A DNA stretch of 34,739 bases from an uncultured Bacilli bacterium (GCA_947632065.1 CANRNO010000009.1:1-34739), one strand, 5' to 3'; shown: positions 9,743 to 19,845, counted from the stretch's first letter. Numbers and translations are program-made. Notes: a model not told the origin generated them from the letters alone.

Positions 9743-10345
9743 ATGTCTAAAATTTCTAATGTAATAACTATGTTAGAGTTATTACAATCTGGTAGAAAAT
9801 ATAGTATAAGTGAATTATCTAATATTCTGGAAGTATCAGAGAGAATGATTAGAATATATAAAGAAGATTTAGATAAGGCTGGGATTTATATTGATTCTAT
9901 AAGGGGTCCATATGGTGGATATGTATTAAAACAATCAATTCATATTCCGGTTACTAAATTTAAATTGGAAGATGCAGAACTATTAAATAAATATATAGAT
10001 TTAGAACAAAATAAAGAGATAAAAGAAAAACTTATATCTCTTCAAGATAAAATTAAAGGTGCTTATATTTTAAATGAACAAGTGGATAAAAAACAAGATT
10101 TAAAAGAAGAAATAGGTAAAAAATATAATATTTTAACAAGAGCAATTAAGGAAAAAAGAAAAGTTTGTATATTATATTATTCTTATGGTACAGGAGAAAA
10201 TGAAAGAGTTATAGATCCAATAGAAATGTTTTTATTTCAAAATGGTTGGTATTGTGCTGCTTTTTGTGAAATGAAAAATGATATGAGGCATTTTGAATTA
10301 AAAAGGATAAAAAAATGTGAGTTATTGAATGAAAAATTTGAATAG
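9743..10345 (+). CDS. HTH transcriptional regulator with WYL-type domain
   Basis: MSKISNVITMLELLQSGRKYSISELSNILEVSERMIRIYKEDL (HTH); AIKEKRKVCILYYSYG...FLFQNGWYCAAFCE...RHFELKRIKK (WYL). Confidence 0.8.
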   Translation: MSKISNVITMLELLQSGRKYSISELSNILEVSERMIRIYKEDLDKAGIYIDSIRGPYGGYVLKQSIHIPVTKFKLEDAELLNKYIDLEQNKEIKEKLISLQDKIKGAYILNEQVDKKQDLKEEIGKKYNILTRAIKEKRKVCILYYSYGTGENERVIDPIEMFLFQNGWYCAAFCEMKNDMRHFELKRIKKCELLNEKFE

Positions 10346-10395
10346 ACGAAATATTACCTCTTTTTAAGTTATATTAGATTTGAAAGGAGATAATT

Positions 10396-11319
10396 ATGGA
10401 AAAAAATATGAAAGTTAATTTTGATTTTTTGAAAGAAAGGGTAGTTGATTCATTAGATCATAGTGATTTAGAATTTATTAGAAGTGAGTTATCTAAATTA
10501 TCTGATGCAACTATATTTAGTGGTGTTGGAGGATCGAGTGTAGTAAGTGAATTTGGTGCAAAGGTTATTAATAAAAAGAATGGTATTATAACAGTTAATA
10601 TGGAACCAAGGGATTTTATATATTCTAATAGTAATTTATTTAAAAATGTGGTGTCTTGTAGTTATAGTGGAAATAATTATGGAGTGGAATTATCTTTTTT
10701 AAATTCATTGAAAAAGTATTTATTATCTAATAATTCATTTGATGATAATAATGTAACTAATTTAACATATAGTACTACTATTGATAAAGAAAGAAGTTTT
10801 ATATCACTTGGAGCTACATTGATTCCAGTAAGTATATTAATGGATTATTATTTGGAAGGAAATAATAATTTAATAGTAGATTTAATAAAAGAAGTTAATT
10901 TTGATTTTGATATAAAAAGTGATATATATGAAATATTTAGTGGACGTGATACAAGTACAGCAGCAAAATATTTAGAATCGACTATGGTAGAATCAGGGAT
11001 AGGAATACCTATTGTTCATGATAAATATTCATATTGTCATGGAAGAAGTACTTTGGGAGTTAGTTATGATTGTTCAGCAATTTATTATAATAGAAATACT
11101 GAATTTGATAAAATTATGTTAGAAGAATTAAAAAAATATTATAAAACAATTATAATAATAGATTCTAAATTTCAGGATCAGGTATTAGATGATTATTATA
11201 TGCTTATTCAAAGTATGTATTTGACTAAGTATATAGCAAATAAAAAGTCAAAAGATTTATCTAAAGTTGAGTATTCCCCTATAGTGAAAAAACTTTATAA
11301 ATATAATGGTAAAATATAA
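10396..11319 (+). CDS. SIS (sugar isomerase)-domain-like protein, function unknown
   Basis: SDATIFSGVGGSSVVSEFGAKVI...VVSCSYSGNNYGVELSFLNSL. Confidence 0.55.
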   Translation: MEKNMKVNFDFLKERVVDSLDHSDLEFIRSELSKLSDATIFSGVGGSSVVSEFGAKVINKKNGIITVNMEPRDFIYSNSNLFKNVVSCSYSGNNYGVELSFLNSLKKYLLSNNSFDDNNVTNLTYSTTIDKERSFISLGATLIPVSILMDYYLEGNNNLIVDLIKEVNFDFDIKSDIYEIFSGRDTSTAAKYLESTMVESGIGIPIVHDKYSYCHGRSTLGVSYDCSAIYYNRNTEFDKIMLEELKKYYKTIIIIDSKFQDQVLDDYYMLIQSMYLTKYIANKKSKDLSKVEYSPIVKKLYKYNGKI

Positions 11320-11333
11320 ATAAGGAGTGTTTT

Positions 11334-11948
11334 ATGAATAGTAAAGAAAAGATAATGGAATTAAAAAAATTATCTCAAAAGGATAGAAATAATATATCTT
11401 ATGAAGAACTAGTTAATCTTATAGATAATTTATCAGAAAAAGAGATAATTGAGGTAAGTAAGATTTTTGGATATCCTGTTTTTACTAGATTATGTATGGG
11501 AAAGTTAAGACACAAATTTGTTTTGTTGCAAGATGGTGCGGCGGCAATTATTCTTAATGATAAAGGACAAATATTATTGCAAAGTAGATCTGATCGTGAT
11601 AAGTGGGGACTTCCTGGTGGATGTCAGGAACTTGGAGAAAGATTTGAAGATACAATTATTAGAGAGATAAAAGAAGAGACTAATCTTGATGTAGAAGAGA
11701 ATGATTTAGAACTTATTGATATTGTATCTGGTATGTCTAGAAGGAATTATTATCCTAATGGTGATGTTGTTATTAATAATACTGTTTTGTATCTTGTTAG
11801 AAATTATACTGGAGAGTTAAAATGGAATGAAGAATCTAAGTGTATGAAATTTTTTGATATAGATAATTTACCTATTAATCAACATGATTATGATTTGATA
11901 GAAAAATATATTGAAATGGAGAAAAGATATGAGAAAGTTAAAAATTAA
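11334..11948 (+). CDS. NUDIX hydrolase
   Basis: Intact Nudix box [24 protein letters not shown]. Confidence 0.9.
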   Translation: MNSKEKIMELKKLSQKDRNNISYEELVNLIDNLSEKEIIEVSKIFGYPVFTRLCMGKLRHKFVLLQDGAAAIILNDKGQILLQSRSDRDKWGLPGGCQELGERFEDTIIREIKEETNLDVEENDLELIDIVSGMSRRNYYPNGDVVINNTVLYLVRNYTGELKWNEESKCMKFFDIDNLPINQHDYDLIEKYIEMEKRYEKVKN

Positions 11949-12162
11949 AGGTGTATATAAACATTTTAAGGGTCATTATTATATTGTTGAGGATTTAGCA
12001 ATTTCTTCTGAAACTGGTAAAGAAGTAGTTATTTATCGTGGTTTATATGGTGATATGAAGCTTTGGGTTAGAGATTTAGAAATGTTTTTAAGTAGAGTGG
12101 ATTATGATAAGTATCCTAATGCTACTCAAAAATATAGATTTGAATTACAAGATATAGACTAA
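11929..12162 (+). CDS. DUF1653 family protein
   Basis: [52 protein letters not shown]; overlaps end of NUDIX gene. Confidence 0.8.
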   Translation: MRKLKIKGVYKHFKGHYYIVEDLAISSETGKEVVIYRGLYGDMKLWVRDLEMFLSRVDYDKYPNATQKYRFELQDID

Positions 12163-12182
12163 TATTTAATTAGTCTTTTTTT
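12156..12182 (+). terminator. intrinsic terminator after DUF1653 gene
   Basis: GACTAAT-ATTTA-ATTAGTCTTTTTTT; includes the TAA stop. Confidence 0.8.
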
Positions 12183-12235
12183 AATAAAGTATGTTATAAT
12201 TTATATGAAGATTTAAAATTACTGGAGTGATATAT

Positions 12236-13885
12236 GTGAAAAAGAATTCTTTTATGGAAGGTAGTTTTATTGCAACAATAGCTATAATCTTTGTTAAGAT
12301 ATTAGGAATGCTTTATGTTATACCTTTTTATGCTATTGTGGGGCCTAAGGGTGCTAGTTTATATGCTTATGCTTATACAATTTATAATATATTTTTAGAT
12401 ATAGCATCTGCTGGACTTCCTATTGCGATAAGTAAACTTATTAATGAATATAATACTTTGGGTCAAAAAGAAGCGAAAGTTCGTACTTATAAAATAGGTA
12501 CTATTATAGTGGGGATTTTGTCTTTAGTATCTTTTATAATTGTGTTCTTTTTTGCTAAAGCAATAGCGATTGCAATACTTGGAGATTTATCTGGTGGAAA
12601 TACAATTGAAGATGTAACACTTGTTATTAGGGCTATATCATTTTCTATTTTAGTTATTCCTTATCTTGCAATTTCTAAAGGATATTTACAAGGACATCAT
12701 TTTATAACACCTCCTTCAGTTAGTCAGGTTTTAGAACAAATTGTTAGAATTATAGTTTTACTTGGAGGATCATTTATAGTTATTAAGATGCTTCATTATA
12801 ATGTATCTATAGGAGTTGCGATATCTTTACTTGGAGCATTCTTTGGTGGAATAGTTGCTTGTCTTTATATACGTAGTAAGATAAGAAAAAATAAAGAACA
12901 ACTTGATATGGGTGTAGAAATGCCAAGAGATAATATTTCTAATAAAGAGATTGTAAAAAAGATTATTACTTATTCTATTCCTTTAATTATTATGGATACA
13001 GCAGTTAGTATTTATCATTTTATAGATATGGTTTTAATTATTAGAACTTTAGATTATTTAGATTTTGCTGCTTCAGATGTTGAACTTATTACTAGTTCTA
13101 TTGTTACTTATGCTCCAAAGATTAATATGATAATAGCATCTATTGCAACTGGAATGTCTGTTAGTTTAATTCCTACAATAGTTTCTAGTTATGTTAAAAA
13201 AGATTGGAAGGATGTTAATAATAAATTAAATAAGGCTTTACAAATGATATTTATTATTTCTATTCCTATGGCTGTTGGTATATCTTTACTTGCAAGACCT
13301 ATATGGGCAATTTTCTATCAACCTAATTATTATGGTACTACTATACTTGCTTTATCTATTTTTACAGCGATACTTACTAATACTTTTGTTGTTACTAATT
13401 CTGTTTTACAAGGACTTAATAAATTTAAAGCACTTTATATTTGTATTTTTACAGGATTTATTACTAATGCTCTTTTAGATGTTCCTTTAATGTTGTTATT
13501 TTCTAAGCTTGGTCTTCCTGTATATTATGGTGCGATAGTAGCAACCTTTATTGGTTATAGTTTAACTATATTTATGGTTTTATGTACTCTTCATCAAAAA
13601 CAAGGACTTTCTTATAAAAGGACATTTAAACTTTTATTTAAGTCTTTAATACCACTTACTTTAATGATTTTAGTTGTATGTCTTCTTAAAGTGATAATTC
13701 CACTTAATATAGCAAGTAAACTTAGTTGTATTATGTATGTTGCAGTCATCTCCATAGTAGGTGCTTGTGTATTTTTATATGTATCTTATAAAATGAAGAT
13801 ATTACAAGATATATTTGGTACTAAATTTATAAATAAGATTGTAAAGAAAATTACTTTTGGAAAAGTTAAATTAAAAAGCAGTTAA
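12236..13885 (+). CDS. MOP-superfamily flippase, MurJ/SpoVB-like
   Basis: About 14 TM segments; SFMEGSFIATIAIIFVKILGMLYVIPFYAIVGPKGASLYAYAYTIYN, ISKGYLQG; GTG start at 12236 with GGAG SD. Confidence 0.82.
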   Translation: MKKNSFMEGSFIATIAIIFVKILGMLYVIPFYAIVGPKGASLYAYAYTIYNIFLDIASAGLPIAISKLINEYNTLGQKEAKVRTYKIGTIIVGILSLVSFIIVFFFAKAIAIAILGDLSGGNTIEDVTLVIRAISFSILVIPYLAISKGYLQGHHFITPPSVSQVLEQIVRIIVLLGGSFIVIKMLHYNVSIGVAISLLGAFFGGIVACLYIRSKIRKNKEQLDMGVEMPRDNISNKEIVKKIITYSIPLIIMDTAVSIYHFIDMVLIIRTLDYLDFAASDVELITSSIVTYAPKINMIIASIATGMSVSLIPTIVSSYVKKDWKDVNNKLNKALQMIFIISIPMAVGISLLARPIWAIFYQPNYYGTTILALSIFTAILTNTFVVTNSVLQGLNKFKALYICIFTGFITNALLDVPLMLLFSKLGLPVYYGAIVATFIGYSLTIFMVLCTLHQKQGLSYKRTFKLLFKSLIPLTLMILVVCLLKVIIPLNIASKLSCIMYVAVISIVGACVFLYVSYKMKILQDIFGTKFINKIVKKITFGKVKLKSS

Positions 13886-13897
13886 TACTGTTTTTTT
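13873..13897 (+). terminator. intrinsic terminator
   Basis: AAAAAGCAGT-TAAT-ACTGTTTTTTT overlapping the stop codon. Confidence 0.7.
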
Positions 13898-14015
13898 ATA
13901 TTGTTTTTTTAAATATTTAATATTAAAAAAAGGTATTTTCTATTTTTTTTCTTTAGTTTTATAATATTATGCAATCTGAGGATGATAGATTAAATTTATG
14001 AAGGGAATGACTATT

Positions 14016-14489
14016 ATGACTATAGAGGAAAGAAATAGAGAAATCGATTCTATGAAGTTAACAAGAGATTCTAATAATATTTTAGAATTTGGCGATATAG
14101 AAAATGCTATTTCTAAAATTAAGACTAATCCTGATAATTATGATTACGAGTTAAAAAAGCTATTAGTTGAAAATTTATATGAAAATATTAAATTTATTAG
14201 TGGTTTAGATAAGAATAGATTATTCTTTGAAAAAATAGGAATTAATAATAATATGTCTCTTGATAGTGAAAAAGATGTTGAAGTTCTTTATAATTTTTTA
14301 GTTAATTTGGTTAATAGTTATAACAGATTTGCGATTACTTTTGCTTTTTATAATCATAAGAGTCAAGAAGAATATCGTAAGAGTTTAGATGATAAAAATA
14401 ATGAATTAGAAATAACAGAAGATACATTTTGGTATTTTGCATCAGAATGGGAGTTTTTAAATTCTGTTATTGATGTAAATGAAGAGTAA
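14016..14489 (+). CDS. hypothetical protein, first gene of aminotransferase/ATP-grasp operon
   Basis: 163-aa ORF (158 aa from ATG 14016); no recognised motif; 17 nt upstream of aminotransferase. Confidence 0.65.
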   Translation: MTIEERNREIDSMKLTRDSNNILEFGDIENAISKIKTNPDNYDYELKKLLVENLYENIKFISGLDKNRLFFEKIGINNNMSLDSEKDVEVLYNFLVNLVNSYNRFAITFAFYNHKSQEEYRKSLDDKNNELEITEDTFWYFASEWEFLNSVIDVNEE

Positions 14490-14506
14490 AATAAGGGGAT
14501 GATGAT

Positions 14507-16027
14507 ATGAAAACTAATTCAACTGCATTAGAAAAGTTTATCGAAAATCATCAATATTTAGAAACTGAAACAAGGGGACTTCCTGATTTAGGACAAAGTA
14601 TGAATAATGATACTTTTTCTAAGGATGTAAAAAAAGTAGAAGATGCTATGTCTCTTTATGGAAATAATTTATATCGTTTGGAAGATGAAAGAATAAAAGG
14701 GATGGAAACACGTTCTTTAGGTGGAGGAAGTCCTATGAAAACTAAGGTTTTTCCTCCTGCTAAAGAAGCAATGTTAGATGTTATTATGCTTGATGATATG
14801 TCAGAATACCCTAAAGCTGCAGGAGATAAAAATTCAAGAAAGAAAATTACAGAATATCTTAAAAGAGAAGGATTTGAAAGTCCTAGAGGAATAAATGAAG
14901 ATAATGTAATTTTTACTGTTTCATCTACTCAAGCATTTAATAATATAATATCTTTAATTGCAAGGAATCATGATGTTGTTTTGATGACTGGACCTAATTA
15001 TGGACTTTTTACTTTTGTACCTGAGAGAAGTAGTGGTGCAACTGTTGAAATACTTCCTTTAAGTGAAGAAGATGATTGGTATGTTAATCCAGAAAAACTT
15101 GCAGGAAAAATAGATGAGATTAATTTAAGACTAAAAAATGAATATGAGGGTAAACTTCCTTATACTCCTAAAGTAGTAGCGTTCTTAAATGAGAATCCAC
15201 ACAATCCTTTAGGAACTGTTATGAATGATAAAAATAAAGAGATTTTAGAAAAAATTGGGGATGTTTGTCTTGAAAAAGGTGTTTTTGTTATCGATGATAT
15301 TATTTATAGGGATTTAACATATGATAGAGATAATTTATCACTTCCTATGATGCATAATAGTAAATATTTTGATAATACAATTACTATTACAGGTCTTTCT
15401 AAGAGTTATGGGCTTGCTGCTATAAGAGCTGGAATGATAATTGCTAGTGAACCTATTATTAGGGGTATTAGAAATAATATTTTTCAAACTATGGATTCTT
15501 ATCCAATTATTCAAACTAAAGCACTTGAAGGAGCATTTAATGCTAGTGATAAAAGATATAGGGAATATGATAAGTATTTTAAACCTATTATAGATGAATA
15601 TAAATATAGACTTGAGATGTTAAAAGGACTTATTGAAGGAATAGATTTTATAGAAGATAAAAATGTTCGTAGGGCAGTAGAAGAAGAAATTAGAAAATAT
15701 GCTAGTAATGATTTTAATATAAATGAAGTATTAGATGGTATTCCAGGAGTTAGCTTTGTAAATAAAACAATACCACAATCAGGTTTCTTTGCACTTTTAG
15801 ATTATACTAATTTAAAGGGAAAATCTTTTGATGGTAAAGTAATATTTAATGATAAAGATCTTTTAGAGTTTTTGTATTCACAAGAAAAAATTAAATTAAT
15901 AGGTGGAAGATCTATTTCTTGGCCTAATGAAGATGAGATAATTGGAAGAGTTACTACTGCTCTTGATAAAGATAAATTAGTAGATTCAATGGCAGCTATG
16001 AATAAGAGTTTAAGAAAGTTAAGGTAA
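14507..16027 (+). CDS. PLP-dependent class I/II aminotransferase-fold enzyme, extended (506 aa)
   Basis: NENPHNPLGTV, VFVIDDIIYRDLTY, ITGLSKSYGLAAIRAGMIIA (PLP-Lys motif). Confidence 0.88.
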   Translation: MKTNSTALEKFIENHQYLETETRGLPDLGQSMNNDTFSKDVKKVEDAMSLYGNNLYRLEDERIKGMETRSLGGGSPMKTKVFPPAKEAMLDVIMLDDMSEYPKAAGDKNSRKKITEYLKREGFESPRGINEDNVIFTVSSTQAFNNIISLIARNHDVVLMTGPNYGLFTFVPERSSGATVEILPLSEEDDWYVNPEKLAGKIDEINLRLKNEYEGKLPYTPKVVAFLNENPHNPLGTVMNDKNKEILEKIGDVCLEKGVFVIDDIIYRDLTYDRDNLSLPMMHNSKYFDNTITITGLSKSYGLAAIRAGMIIASEPIIRGIRNNIFQTMDSYPIIQTKALEGAFNASDKRYREYDKYFKPIIDEYKYRLEMLKGLIEGIDFIEDKNVRRAVEEEIRKYASNDFNINEVLDGIPGVSFVNKTIPQSGFFALLDYTNLKGKSFDGKVIFNDKDLLEFLYSQEKIKLIGGRSISWPNEDEIIGRVTTALDKDKLVDSMAAMNKSLRKLR

Positions 16028-16033
16028 TTTATT

Positions 16034-16924
16034 ATGAAAAAAATATCTTTAGTATCATCTGATAAATGGATAAATAAAATAAAGGAAGATAAAAATTTAA
16101 AATATGAACTTAAAAGAATTGGAATGGATGCTTCTATTATTTCTTGGCAAAGTGATAATATAGAGGAAGATACTGATTTATTGGTATTAAGATCTGTATG
16201 GGGATATCAGAATTATTATAAAGATTTTAAAGAGTGGTTAATTGATTTAAAAAATAGAAATATTCCTATTATAAATAATGTGGATATTGTTTTAGATAAT
16301 ATTAATAAAGAAAAACAATTTAATATATTGTCTAAAAATGATATTAAAACTATAGATACTTGTTTTGTTAAAAATGAAGAGTTTGATAAAAAGTTATTCA
16401 CAGAAATTGTGGATAAAAATATATTTGGAAAAAAGTTAGTTTTTAAACCTACTATATCTGGAAGTGGAGAAAATACTTTTTTATATGATGGTTCTAATGG
16501 TGATGAAATTTTTAGTAATCTTAGAAGTTTTTTAGATAAAAATAAAGATAGTAATGTTATGGTTCAACCATATGTTTCTAATATTAGTCATGGAGAGTAT
16601 TCTTGTATTTTTATAGATAGAAAACTTACTCATACTATGTTAAGATTTCCTGGAATATTTAGTAAGAAAATAAATCCATATGAAGTGGAAAATGTAGCAG
16701 ATGATGTTTTGGCTTTAGCACATAAAGTAGAAAAAATAGATGAATTTAAAAACTATTCTTATATGAGAGTTGATATAGTGGAAGATGATGATTGTGCTAA
16801 GATAATGGAAGTTGAACTTGCTGATCCTGATTTACTTACTAAATACTTAGATTCTAAAAAACAGGCTGAGGTTATTAAGAAATTTGCTAAAACTATAAAA
16901 GGTAAAACCCTAAATTTTAGGTAA
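16034..16924 (+). CDS. ATP-grasp ligase, DcsG/RimK-like
   Basis: DLLVLRSVWGYQNYYKDFKEWL, KEKQFNIL, KLVFKPTISGSGENTFL, VMVQPYVSNISHGEYSCIFID, MRVDIVEDDDCAKIMEVELADPDL. Confidence 0.75.
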   Translation: MKKISLVSSDKWINKIKEDKNLKYELKRIGMDASIISWQSDNIEEDTDLLVLRSVWGYQNYYKDFKEWLIDLKNRNIPIINNVDIVLDNINKEKQFNILSKNDIKTIDTCFVKNEEFDKKLFTEIVDKNIFGKKLVFKPTISGSGENTFLYDGSNGDEIFSNLRSFLDKNKDSNVMVQPYVSNISHGEYSCIFIDRKLTHTMLRFPGIFSKKINPYEVENVADDVLALAHKVEKIDEFKNYSYMRVDIVEDDDCAKIMEVELADPDLLTKYLDSKKQAEVIKKFAKTIKGKTLNFR

Positions 16925-16936
16925 TTTTACCTTTTT
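16901..16936 (+). terminator. intrinsic terminator ending the aminotransferase/ATP-grasp operon
   Basis: Outer stem GGTAAAA/TTTTACC with nested CCTAA/TTAGG, then TTTTT; overlaps the last codons and stop. Confidence 0.7.
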
Positions 16937-16978
16937 GTGTTATAATATTATAGTAATTTAATTGCGGAGGGGAAATAT

Positions 16979-17866
16979 ATGGATAATTTTAATTTTAATT
17001 TATTTAAATATTTCTATTATGTTGTTTTATATAATGGTGTAACTAATGCTTCTAAAAATTTAAGTGTTGCTCAACCTTCACTTAGTTTAAGCATTAAAAA
17101 ATTAGAATCAGAACTTAATGTAACATTGATTGATAGAAGTAGTTATCAATTTAAATTAACAGAACAAGGACAAAAGTTATTTGAAGTTTTAAAACCTGCT
17201 TTTGATACTATTTCTGAAAGTATAAATTTTAAAAATGATGAAAATAAATTTTTAGAATTAAATATTGGTATAAATCAAAGTTATGGAAAAGTTATTTTAT
17301 CAGAGGTATTAAAAAAGTTTAGAAAAAAATATCCTAAGGTAAAAATAAATATTGATTTATATCAAGAAGTAGATAAAGATAAAGCTAAAGGTGAATATGA
17401 TATTGTTATTGATAATATTTTATATTTAAAAGAAATAGAAGATGTTAATCCATTGGTGCTTGCTAAAATACCAAATTATTTTGTTTGTGGTAATACGCTT
17501 TATGATGAATATGGAGAAATAAGAGATATTAAGGAATTAAATATTTTACCACTTGTTTCTTATAAACCATCTTTAAAAACAGGTAAATTTAGAGAACTTT
17601 GTTATAAATATAATGTTAAATTTATTGAAATCGCAAGTGTTAATGAATCAGATTTATACTTTAGTTTATTAAAAGAAAATATAGGTATTGGTTTTTCTAA
17701 CAAATTATTATTAAAAGAATATATTGATGAAAAAGATTTATTTATACTTGATTTAGATGTTGATACATTTGATGATGAAATTGCTTTAGTTGATTTTAAA
17801 AATAATACTTTTACTAAAGAATTAATAGAGATATTGAAAAAGTATGTAGTAGAGGAGTTGAAGTAG
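16979..17866 (+). CDS. LysR-type transcriptional regulator
   Basis: N-terminal wHTH NASKNLSVAQPSLSLSIKKLESELNVTLIDRSSYQFKLTEQGQKL. Confidence 0.92.
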   Translation: MDNFNFNLFKYFYYVVLYNGVTNASKNLSVAQPSLSLSIKKLESELNVTLIDRSSYQFKLTEQGQKLFEVLKPAFDTISESINFKNDENKFLELNIGINQSYGKVILSEVLKKFRKKYPKVKINIDLYQEVDKDKAKGEYDIVIDNILYLKEIEDVNPLVLAKIPNYFVCGNTLYDEYGEIRDIKELNILPLVSYKPSLKTGKFRELCYKYNVKFIEIASVNESDLYFSLLKENIGIGFSNKLLLKEYIDEKDLFILDLDVDTFDDEIALVDFKNNTFTKELIEILKKYVVEELK

Positions 17867-17867
17867 A

Positions 17868-18371
17868 ATGGAACTTTGGGATTTATATGATAGTGATTTA
17901 GAAAATACACATAAAAGTATACCTGCTAAAAGTAAAGTACCTGATGGCTTTTATCATTTGGCACTTGAAATTTGGATTGTTAATAAAGATAAAAAAGTTT
18001 TACTTGTTAAGAATTCTATTGACTATTCTAGAAGATATCCTGGAAGTTGGAGTTGTGTAGGAAGTAGTCTTTTATCTCCTGAGGATCCTAATGAGGCACT
18101 TGAGAGAATAATAGATCAAAAAATAGGTGTAAAAATTCCAACAGATAATAAAATTATGTTGGATCCTGTAAAAAGAGATCCTCATGGATATGCATATATA
18201 ACTTGTATATTATTTAGTGATGTTAATATAGAAGATATTAATTTTAAAGATGGAAATTCTACTAAAGCAAAATTTGTTGATAAAAAAGAATTATTAAAAA
18301 TGTGTGATAATGGAGAAATTGCGTATTATTTAATTTCTCGTATGAATGATATAGTTGATTATTTGGATTGA
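17868..18371 (+). CDS. NUDIX-fold protein with degenerate Nudix box
   Basis: FYHLALEIWIVNKDKKVLLVKNS...PGSWSCVGSSLLSPEDPNEALERIIDQKIGV. Confidence 0.75.
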   Translation: MELWDLYDSDLENTHKSIPAKSKVPDGFYHLALEIWIVNKDKKVLLVKNSIDYSRRYPGSWSCVGSSLLSPEDPNEALERIIDQKIGVKIPTDNKIMLDPVKRDPHGYAYITCILFSDVNIEDINFKDGNSTKAKFVDKKELLKMCDNGEIAYYLISRMNDIVDYLD

Positions 18372-18380
18372 GGTGAGGAT

Positions 18381-19763
18381 ATGTCAGATAAAGAAATATT
18401 TTCAAATTATAAAAATTATTTAGATAAAGAAGTTGTACTAGAAGGTTGGATAAAGAATCATCGTAAACAAAAAGAATTTGGTTTTATATCTTTTTCAGAT
18501 GGAACTTTTTTTACTCCTATTCAAATAGTTTATGATAATAGTTTAGATAATTTTTTTGAAATTGAAAAATATCATATAGGTAGTTCTATTAAAGTTAGAG
18601 GAATAGTAGTTAAATCTCCGAAGGAAGGACAAGATTTTGAAATAAAAGCTAAAAGTATAGATTTGATTGGAGATTGTAGTGAAGATTATCCTATTCAACC
18701 AAAAAGACATAGTAGAGAATTTTTAAGAGAACAGGCTTATCTTAGACCTAGAACTAATTTATTTCAGGCAGTATTTAGAATAAGAAGTAAAGCTGCTTTT
18801 GCGATACATCAATATTTTCAAGAGAAGAATTTTATTTATCTTCATGCACCACTTATTACTGCTAGTGATTGTGAAGGCGCTGGAGAAATGTTTCATGTTA
18901 GTAGTTTAAATTTAGATAATATTCCAAAAAATAAAGATGGAAGTGTTGATTATAGTAAAGACTTTTTTGGAAAAGAAGCATCACTTACTGTATCAGGACA
19001 ATTACAAGCAGAAACGTTTGCTCTTGCTTATAAAAATGTTTATACTTTTGGACCTACTTTTAGAGCAGAAAATTCTAATACTAAAACACATGCTGCTGAA
19101 TTTTGGATGATTGAACCTGAAATGGCATTTTGTGATTTAGAAAAAGATATGGATGTTATGGAAGATATGCTTAAATATGTAGTTAAATATGTTTTAGAAA
19201 ATTGTAAAGAGGAAATTGATTTTTGTGATAAATTTGTTGAAAAAGGGCTTAAAGATAAACTTAATAATTTAATAAAAACTAAGGCTGTTAGAATAACTCA
19301 TAAAGATGCAATAGATGAGTTAAAGAAATCAGGTAAAAAGTTTGAATTTGAACCTGAATATGGAGAAGATTTAGCAAGAGAACATGAGAAATATCTTACT
19401 GAAGAAAAATATAAATCACCTGTATTTGTTTATGATTGGCCTAAAGATATAAAGGCATTTTATATGAGATTAAATGATGACTCTAAAACAGTTGCGGCAG
19501 TTGATTTGTTAGTACCAGGTTCAGGAGAGTTGATGGGTGGATCTCAAAGAGAAGAAAGATATGATGTGTTAGTAAAAAGAATGAAAGATATGAATGTATC
19601 TTTAGATGAACTTGATTGGTATTTGAATCTTAGATTGTATGGAGGATGTGTTCATTCTGGATTTGGTATGGGATTTGAAAGACTTGTTATGTATTTAACA
19701 GGAGTTGAAAATATTAGAGATGTTATTGCATACCCTAGAACTCCTGGTAATTGTGAATTTTAA
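18381..19763 (+). CDS. asnS: asparaginyl-tRNA synthetase
   Basis: N-terminal OB fold; TVSGQLQAETFALAYKNVYTFGPTFRAENSNTKTHAAEFWMIEPEMAF; YGGCVHSGFGMGFERLVMYLTGVENIRDVIAYPRTPGNCEF. Confidence 0.96.
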   Translation: MSDKEIFSNYKNYLDKEVVLEGWIKNHRKQKEFGFISFSDGTFFTPIQIVYDNSLDNFFEIEKYHIGSSIKVRGIVVKSPKEGQDFEIKAKSIDLIGDCSEDYPIQPKRHSREFLREQAYLRPRTNLFQAVFRIRSKAAFAIHQYFQEKNFIYLHAPLITASDCEGAGEMFHVSSLNLDNIPKNKDGSVDYSKDFFGKEASLTVSGQLQAETFALAYKNVYTFGPTFRAENSNTKTHAAEFWMIEPEMAFCDLEKDMDVMEDMLKYVVKYVLENCKEEIDFCDKFVEKGLKDKLNNLIKTKAVRITHKDAIDELKKSGKKFEFEPEYGEDLAREHEKYLTEEKYKSPVFVYDWPKDIKAFYMRLNDDSKTVAAVDLLVPGSGELMGGSQREERYDVLVKRMKDMNVSLDELDWYLNLRLYGGCVHSGFGMGFERLVMYLTGVENIRDVIAYPRTPGNCEF

Positions 19764-19771
19764 TTAATAAA

Positions 19772-19797
19772 AGAAACTAGGTAATAGTTTCTTTTTA
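19772..19797 (+). terminator. intrinsic terminator after asnS
   Basis: AGAAACTA-GGTAA-TAGTTTCTTTTT. Confidence 0.8.
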
Positions 19798-19845
19798 GTG
19801 TTAAGTTTGTTAAAATATTGGATATTGAAAGAGAGATGATAATTT

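Noticed and set aside
13275-13478. Second-frame + ORF (67 aa)
   Set aside because: Lies entirely inside the flippase gene; Leu/Tyr-rich out-of-frame translation.
16216-16401. Minus-strand ORF (61 aa)
   Set aside because: Antisense to the ATP-grasp gene, no supporting signals.
17602-17910. Minus-strand ORF (102 aa)
   Set aside because: Antisense to the LysR/NUDIX junction; low-complexity Ser/Asn-rich translation.
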